From contig NZ_BONP01000002.1 of the NCBI RefSeq assembly GCF_016862775.1, positions 186,001 to 250,000 of the forward strand: a DNA stretch of 64,000 nt, given 5' to 3'. A model generated the notes under the pieces. It was not told the DNA's origin. It worked only from the letters and a program-made list of their open reading frames with translations, and ran no database searches. Origin of the DNA: Cellulomonas phragmiteti (GTDB taxonomy: Bacteria > Actinomycetota > Actinomycetes > Actinomycetales > Cellulomonadaceae). The position numbers and the translations under genes are program-made. How positions within the stretch are numbered: the stretch's first letter is position 1; every line of letters starts with the position of its first letter. Positions 60,037 to 64,000 of the stretch are shown here, piece by piece.

Positions 60037-61077
60037 ATGACTGTTCAACTGCTCGACCATGACCTCACGATGACCGCCCTGCCCACCGGGTGGCGGGCCG
60101 AGACGCCCGGACCCGACGACGTGGCCGCCCTGCACGCCCTGCGCGAGCGCCACGAGGTCGCCGCGCGCGGTGCGCCGAGCGCCGGGGCCGACGCGACCGA
60201 CGCCGAGGTGGCCGGGGACGGCGCCGCCAGCCGCGAGCACCTCGTGGTGCGGGACGCGACCGGCGCCGCCCGCGGCTGGGCGACCGCGCACGACCGCGCC
60301 GCCGGTCGCGTGCTCGTGGCCGTCGTCGTCGACCCCGAGCTGGACGACGCCGTGGGCGACCAGGTCGCCGGCGCGCTGTTCACGTGGGCCCAGGGCGCGG
60401 GGGCGGCGCTGGCGCGTGCCCGCGGGCTGGCCCGCACGCAGCTGGACTGCGGCGCGTTCGAGGCCGACCCGCGCCACCAGCGCCGGCTCGCCGCCGCGGG
60501 GTACCGGCACGTGCGGACGTGGTGGCAGATGCGCCGCCCCGTGGCTGCGGGCGACGAGGTCCCCGCGCCCACGGGGCCGGGCGTCGCGGTGCGGCGGCTG
60601 GAGCGCACGGAGGGCGCGATGCCCGGCGAGCGCGACCTCGTCGCCGTGCACGACGTGCTCGAGGAGGCGTTCGCCGACCACTTCAACCACCACGAGGAGA
60701 CGTTCGACGAGTTCCTCGCCCGGCTGCGCGCGGACCCGGGCCACCGGTGGGACCACTGGTGGCTCGCCGAGCTGGTCGACGAGGCCGGGACCCGACCCGT
60801 CGGCGTGCTCGTCGCGAGCGCGTCGACCGACGCCGACGGGCGCGCGGTGGGCAGCTACGTCGAGTACCTCGGGGTGCTGCGCACGGCCCGCGGCCGCGGT
60901 GTGGCGCGCTCGCTGCTCGACGCGGTCGTCACCGACGCCGCCGTGCGCGGGCGCGGGCACGTCGCCCTGGAGGTCGACGCCGACTCCCCCACGGGCGCGG
61001 CGGACCTGTACGCGTCCTGCGGGTTCACGACGTCGTACGCGACGCAGTCCTGGCACCGGTACGCCGACGTCCCCTGA
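60037..61077 (+). CDS. Tandem GNAT acetyltransferase
   Basis: A protein of 346 aa with two GNAT units. The N-terminal unit (about 15-165) is weak (AGRVLVAVVVDPELDDAVGD). The C-terminal unit (about 180-340) is clear: SYVEYLGVLRTARGRGVARS has the R/Q-x2-G-x-G/A acetyl-CoA motif, and the final strand carries VDADSPTGAADLYASCGFT. The pairing resembles mycothiol synthase MshD, but related tandem-GNAT proteins are common in actinobacteria and no mycothiol gene is nearby. ATG 60037 is chosen; a later ATG at 60070 is possible. Confidence 0.85.
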   Translation: MTVQLLDHDLTMTALPTGWRAETPGPDDVAALHALRERHEVAARGAPSAGADATDAEVAGDGAASREHLVVRDATGAARGWATAHDRAAGRVLVAVVVDPELDDAVGDQVAGALFTWAQGAGAALARARGLARTQLDCGAFEADPRHQRRLAAAGYRHVRTWWQMRRPVAAGDEVPAPTGPGVAVRRLERTEGAMPGERDLVAVHDVLEEAFADHFNHHEETFDEFLARLRADPGHRWDHWWLAELVDEAGTRPVGVLVASASTDADGRAVGSYVEYLGVLRTARGRGVARSLLDAVVTDAAVRGRGHVALEVDADSPTGAADLYASCGFTTSYATQSWHRYADVP

Positions 61078-61148
61078 GGGCCGGCCGCCCGCGGCGCTGT
61101 CGGTGGCCGCTGGTAGACAGGTGGCACCACCGAGTCGAGGGGGTCACC

Positions 61149-61703
61149 GTGCACTGGGGCGCGCTGCTGGTCGACCAGCTGGAGTTCTACTGGGACACGA
61201 GCCTGTGGCCGCGGCTGCAGGGGCTCACGGACGAGGAGTACCTGTGGGAGCCCGTGGCCGGGTGCTGGTCGGTGCGCCCCCGCGAGGACGGCACGTGGGT
61301 GCCCGACGGGCTCGCGGGTCCCGCACCCGAGCCGCCGCCGGTCACGACGATCGCCTGGCGCACGGCGCACGTGGCGGTCGACGTGCTGGGGACCCGGGCC
61401 CGCGCCTTCTTCGGTGACGACGTGCCCGCCGACGCGGACATGTTCGACCCCCGGCTGCGCCCGGCGTCGGTGCCGGCCACGGCCGACGGCGCCCTCGCGC
61501 TGCTGGAGAGCGCGTACCGGGCGTGGCGTGACGGGCTGGCGGCGCTCGACGACGACGCGCTCAGCCGCCCGCTGGGCCGGCGGGGCGCCGACTACGCGGA
61601 CCAGCCGATGGCGGCGCTCGCGACGCACCTGCACCGGGAGACGATGCACCACGGCGGCGAGATCTGCCTGCTGCGGGACCTGTACGCGGCGGGCGCCCGC
61701 TGA
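61149..61703 (+). CDS. DinB-like (DUF664-type) four-helix protein
   Basis: A protein of 184 aa from GTG 61149, placed by GAGGGGG 5 nt upstream. The order of features fits DinB/mycothiol-dependent maleylpyruvate isomerase-type four-helix bundles: LVDQLEFYWDTSLWPRLQGL, DEEYLWEPVAGCWSVRP, IAWRTAHVAVDVLGTRARAF and LATHLHRETMHHGGEICLLR, the last with the conserved His pair for metal. Such proteins act as thiol-dependent transferases or hydrolases. The substrate is unknown. Confidence 0.85.
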   Translation: MHWGALLVDQLEFYWDTSLWPRLQGLTDEEYLWEPVAGCWSVRPREDGTWVPDGLAGPAPEPPPVTTIAWRTAHVAVDVLGTRARAFFGDDVPADADMFDPRLRPASVPATADGALALLESAYRAWRDGLAALDDDALSRPLGRRGADYADQPMAALATHLHRETMHHGGEICLLRDLYAAGAR

Positions 61704-61757
61704 GGACCGGGCGGCTCGGGCGGTCGGGCCAGGACGGCCGGGCTCAGGCCGCTCGGC

Positions 61758-62537
61758 TCAGACGGTGACGCGGCGGGCCGCGCGCTCACGCACGAGGTGC
61801 GCGAACGACTGCGCGACCGCACGACCGGACGCCTCGACGGCGTCGGCGCGCTCGGTCATCGCCGCCACGACCGCGGCGGTGTCGACGTCGTCGTGCGCGT
61901 CGGCCCACGTGCGGATCGTCTCGACGCCCGCCTCGGGGTGGAACTGCACGCCCCACGCGCTGCCGATGCGGAACGCCTGGAACGGGTACATCGACGACGA
62001 CGCGAGCCACACGGCCCCGCGCGGGAGGTCGACGACCGCGTCCGCGTGCATGCTCGGCTGCGGGCTCGTGCGCGAGGACCCCGCGAGCTCGACGAGCGGG
62101 CCGACCAGCGCGTCGGTCGCGGCCTCGGGACGCCAGCGCACGTCGACCACGCCGGCCTCGCGGCCGGGGGGCGCGGCGACCTCGACCCGGCCGCCGCGGG
62201 CCACGGCGAGCAGCTGGGCGCCCAGGCAGATGCCGAGCGCGGGCACGTCGGTCGCGCTGACGACCGCGAGCAGGTCACGCAGGGGGCGCAGCCACCCGGC
62301 GGTGTCGTCGTCGTGCGCGGACATCTGCCCGCCGAGCACGACGAGCCCGTCGCCGACCTCGGTGGGGCCGGGCAGGGCGTCGCCCAGGTCGGCGCGCACG
62401 AGGCGCACGTCGAGCCCGGTGAGCCACTCGGCGAAGCGGTCGAGGCCCACGTCGGGCGAGCTCTGCACGACGGTGACGCGGAGCGGGGCCCCGCTGCCGG
62501 CGCCGTCGAGCACGCGGTCGCTGATGTGAACGGTCAC
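61758..62537 (-). CDS. Class I glutamine amidotransferase domain protein
   Basis: A protein of 259 aa. The nucleophile Cys is in VPALGICLGAQLLAVARGG; the catalytic His and Glu are in SAWGVQFHPEAGVETIRTW. The oxyanion strand LVVLGGQMSAHDDDTAGW precedes them. No second domain is attached, so this is a stand-alone GATase of the GMP synthase glutaminase-like type, often of unclear target (for example gamma-glutamyl hydrolase-like). The GTG start at 62537 has TACCGT 6 nt upstream on the minus strand, suggesting a leaderless message. Confidence 0.88.
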   Translation of the reverse strand: MTVHISDRVLDGAGSGAPLRVTVVQSSPDVGLDRFAEWLTGLDVRLVRADLGDALPGPTEVGDGLVVLGGQMSAHDDDTAGWLRPLRDLLAVVSATDVPALGICLGAQLLAVARGGRVEVAAPPGREAGVVDVRWRPEAATDALVGPLVELAGSSRTSPQPSMHADAVVDLPRGAVWLASSSMYPFQAFRIGSAWGVQFHPEAGVETIRTWADAHDDVDTAAVVAAMTERADAVEASGRAVAQSFAHLVRERAARRVTV

Positions 62538-62543
62538 GAATCC

Positions 62544-62549
62544 ACGGTA
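62544..62549 (-). promoter_or_regulatory. -10 box for leaderless GATase mRNA
   Basis: Minus-strand TACCGT lies 6 nt before the GTG at 62537. Confidence 0.4.
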
Positions 62550-62643
62550 GCGGCCGATCCGCGCCGTGCCGAAGGTCCAGGTCACATGTCCATCACGATC
62601 GGGCCGGCGCCCGATACGTCCCTCGATGCCCCTTCTGCGCCGC

Positions 62644-62707
62644 GGTTACTCCCAGGTAACTCCCAGATTGCTGTCCGGCCGTCCACCCGACGCCCAGGCG
62701 GCTCCCA
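62644..62707 (+). promoter_or_regulatory. Tandem 11-bp direct repeats upstream of the response regulator
   Basis: GGTTACTCCCA (62644-62654) and GGTAACTCCCA (62655-62665) are adjacent and differ at one base; GGCGGCTCCCA (62697-62707) lies 42 bp further. An 11-bp period is typical of OmpR/PhoP-class regulators. A GAGAAT at 62719, 6 nt before the ATG, could be the -10 box. The site fits autoregulation. Confidence 0.5.
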
Positions 62708-62730
62708 GCCTCCGGCGGGAGAATGGCGGC

Positions 62731-63459
62731 ATGACCAGCGCGTCCGCCACACCCGAGGCCCGCCTGCTCGTCGTCGACGACGAGCCGAACATCCGCGAGC
62801 TGCTCGCCACGTCGCTGCGTTTCGCCGGGTTCGAGGTGCACGCGGCCGCGGACGGCCTCTCGGCGCTGCGCCTCGCGCGCGACACCGAGCCCGACCTCGT
62901 CGTGCTCGACGTGATGCTGCCCGACATGGACGGGTTCACGGTGACACGCCGCCTGCGGGAGAAGGGGCAGCACGTGCCCGTGCTGTTCCTCACCGCGCGC
63001 GACGACACGGCCGACAAGGTGCAGGGCCTGACCGTGGGCGGCGACGACTACGTCACCAAGCCGTTCAGCCTCGAGGAGGTCGTCGCGCGCATCCGCGCGA
63101 TCCTGCGCCGCACCACCCCGGACGACGGCGTCGCCTCGTCCGTGCTGACGTACGCGGACCTCGAGCTCGACGACGACACGCACGAGGTCCGCCGCGCCGG
63201 GCACCCCGTCGAGCTGTCCCCCACCGAGTTCAAGCTGCTGCGGTACCTCATGCTCAACCCCCAGCGCGTGCTGTCCAAGACCCAGATCCTCGACCACGTC
63301 TGGCAGTACGACTGGGGCGGCGACGCCAACATCGTCGAGTCGTACATCTCCTACCTGCGCCGCAAGATCGACCACCTCACCGACGACGACGGGCAGCGGC
63401 TGCCCCCGCTCATCCACACCCGCCGGGGCGTGGGCTACCTGCTGCGCGAGCAGACGTGA
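62731..63459 (+). CDS. PhoP-like OmpR-family response regulator
   Basis: A protein of 242 aa. The receiver domain has VVDDEPNIRELLATSLRFAG, the phospho-acceptor Asp in DLVVLDVMLPDMDGFTV, and Lys in DDYVTKPFSLEEVVARIRAI. The winged-helix domain has LSPTEFKLLRYLMLNPQRVL, KTQILDHVWQYDWGGDANIV and ESYISYLRRKID. The residue pattern is close to mycobacterial PhoP and TrcR. The stop overlaps the kinase start (GTGA). The cognate sensor gene begins at 63456. Confidence 0.93.
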   Translation: MTSASATPEARLLVVDDEPNIRELLATSLRFAGFEVHAAADGLSALRLARDTEPDLVVLDVMLPDMDGFTVTRRLREKGQHVPVLFLTARDDTADKVQGLTVGGDDYVTKPFSLEEVVARIRAILRRTTPDDGVASSVLTYADLELDDDTHEVRRAGHPVELSPTEFKLLRYLMLNPQRVLSKTQILDHVWQYDWGGDANIVESYISYLRRKIDHLTDDDGQRLPPLIHTRRGVGYLLREQT

Positions 63460-64000
63460 GCGCCGCCGGGGGGACGGACGAGGACCGCAGCACCCGGCGC
63501 CGCCCGCTGGCGACCGCGCGGGAGCGGGCGCGGGGAGTCTGGGTGGCGACACCGCTGCGCACCCGCCTGGCCGCGACCACGGCGGTGCTGCTGGGTCTCG
63601 GGCTGCTGCTCGCTGGGGTCACGAGCGTGACCCTCCTGCGCGGCACGCTCATGGACCAGATCGACGCCAAGCTCGCCTCCGAGGGCCGCCGGCTGGCGAC
63701 CGCGTCGGTCGACGCGCTGTCCGGGTTCCGGGACATGGACTTCCCCACCGACTACTACGTCCTGATCCGGGCCGGCGGGCGGGAGTTCCCCCTGGGGTAC
63801 CCCAACACGGTCTCGGAGTACGGGACGCCGACGGTGCCGTCGCTGACCGCCGGCGAGGTCGCCGACCTCGCCGGTGCGCCCTACTCGGCACCCTCCGACA
63901 TGGCGGGCTCGCGGTGGCGGATGGTCACGTACCTCTTCCCCGAGGGGGACGGCTCGGTCACCGTGGCCCTGCCCCAGCGGGACGTCGACCGCACGCTGAA
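63456..64000 (+). CDS. Sensor histidine kinase, N-terminal part (3' partial)
   Basis: The frame starts with GTG 63456, overlapping the regulator stop (GTGA), and stays open to the right edge. About 181 residues are visible: a basic cytoplasmic start, a first membrane helix (TTAVLLGLGLLLAGVTSVTL), and an extracytoplasmic sensor region with MDQIDAKLASEGRRLATASV and FRDMDFPTDYYVLIRAGGRE. This matches the start of PhoR/TcrY-type kinases. HAMP and kinase domains lie beyond the window. Confidence 0.85.
   Translation, partial: MSAAGGTDEDRSTRRRPLATARERARGVWVATPLRTRLAATTAVLLGLGLLLAGVTSVTLLRGTLMDQIDAKLASEGRRLATASVDALSGFRDMDFPTDYYVLIRAGGREFPLGYPNTVSEYGTPTVPSLTAGEVADLAGAPYSAPSDMAGSRWRMVTYLFPEGDGSVTVALPQRDVDRTL

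Overview
The window is about 64 kb of very GC-rich DNA with strong G/C bias at third codon positions, many GTG starts, and actinobacterial marker families (an IdeR/DtxR regulator, short-type SerC, DUF3027, DUF2530, an XPB helicase pair, a c-di-AMP riboswitch in front of an NlpC/P60 wall hydrolase). With a glucuronoxylanase at the left edge, this best fits a Cellulomonas-like plant-polymer-degrading actinobacterium. The genus is an inference.

Layout. 0-8 kb: the 3' part of a CBM6/GH30 xylanase, a gluconate-type permease, an OsmC protein, a membrane protein, a HEPN / winged-helix-nucleotidyltransferase pair that looks like a toxin-antitoxin unit, an aldo/keto reductase and an SRPBCC protein. 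8-12.5 kb: a dimethylargininase and ornithine aminotransferase operon, with an Lrp/AsnC regulator nearby. 12.5-24 kb: housekeeping and envelope genes: Usp, HNH nuclease, NlpC/P60 with riboswitch, DtxR regulator, SerC, a sortase-type surface protein with a DUF4012 protein, MarR plus MFS exporter, a degenerate GGDEF-EAL protein and a CAP protein.

24-45.5 kb is an exopolysaccharide locus. It holds UDP-glucose dehydrogenase, an OafA-like acyltransferase, a priming glycosylphosphotransferase, flippase, pyruvyl transferase, an FrhB-like iron-sulfur protein, three glycosyltransferases, a polymerase-like membrane protein, a Wzz/tyrosine-kinase fusion, a second sortase-type protein plus DUF4012 pair, and a low-molecular-weight tyrosine phosphatase. 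The core from 26 to 42 kb is visibly more A/T-rich than its flanks, and its minus-strand genes are tightly coupled by 4-28 bp overlaps. A purine permease sits inside the locus. The parts fit a Wzx/Wzy-type polymer containing uronic acid, pyruvate and acyl groups, controlled by reversible tyrosine phosphorylation.

45.5-64 kb returns to conserved actinobacterial genes: DUF2530, a CAP protein, a sacsin-like ATPase / DUF3027 / cold-shock operon, an uncharacterised coiled-coil membrane protein, a TraR-like protein, an M20 amidohydrolase, the XPB helicase pair, a tandem-GNAT protein, a DinB-like protein, a glutamine amidotransferase, and a PhoP-like response regulator with the start of its histidine kinase at the right edge.

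The most interesting signals are: (i) a two-gene module of DUF4012 protein followed by a small sortase-type surface protein, present twice and flanking the exopolysaccharide core; (ii) the HEPN/MNT-like pair behind two tandem dyads with covarying arms; (iii) a GGDEF-EAL protein that appears to have lost both active sites; (iv) the sacsin-like ATPase operon; (v) a xylanase reading frame in which a carbohydrate-binding module runs straight into the middle of a GH30 barrel. No tRNA, rRNA, CRISPR array, integrase or transposase was recognised.
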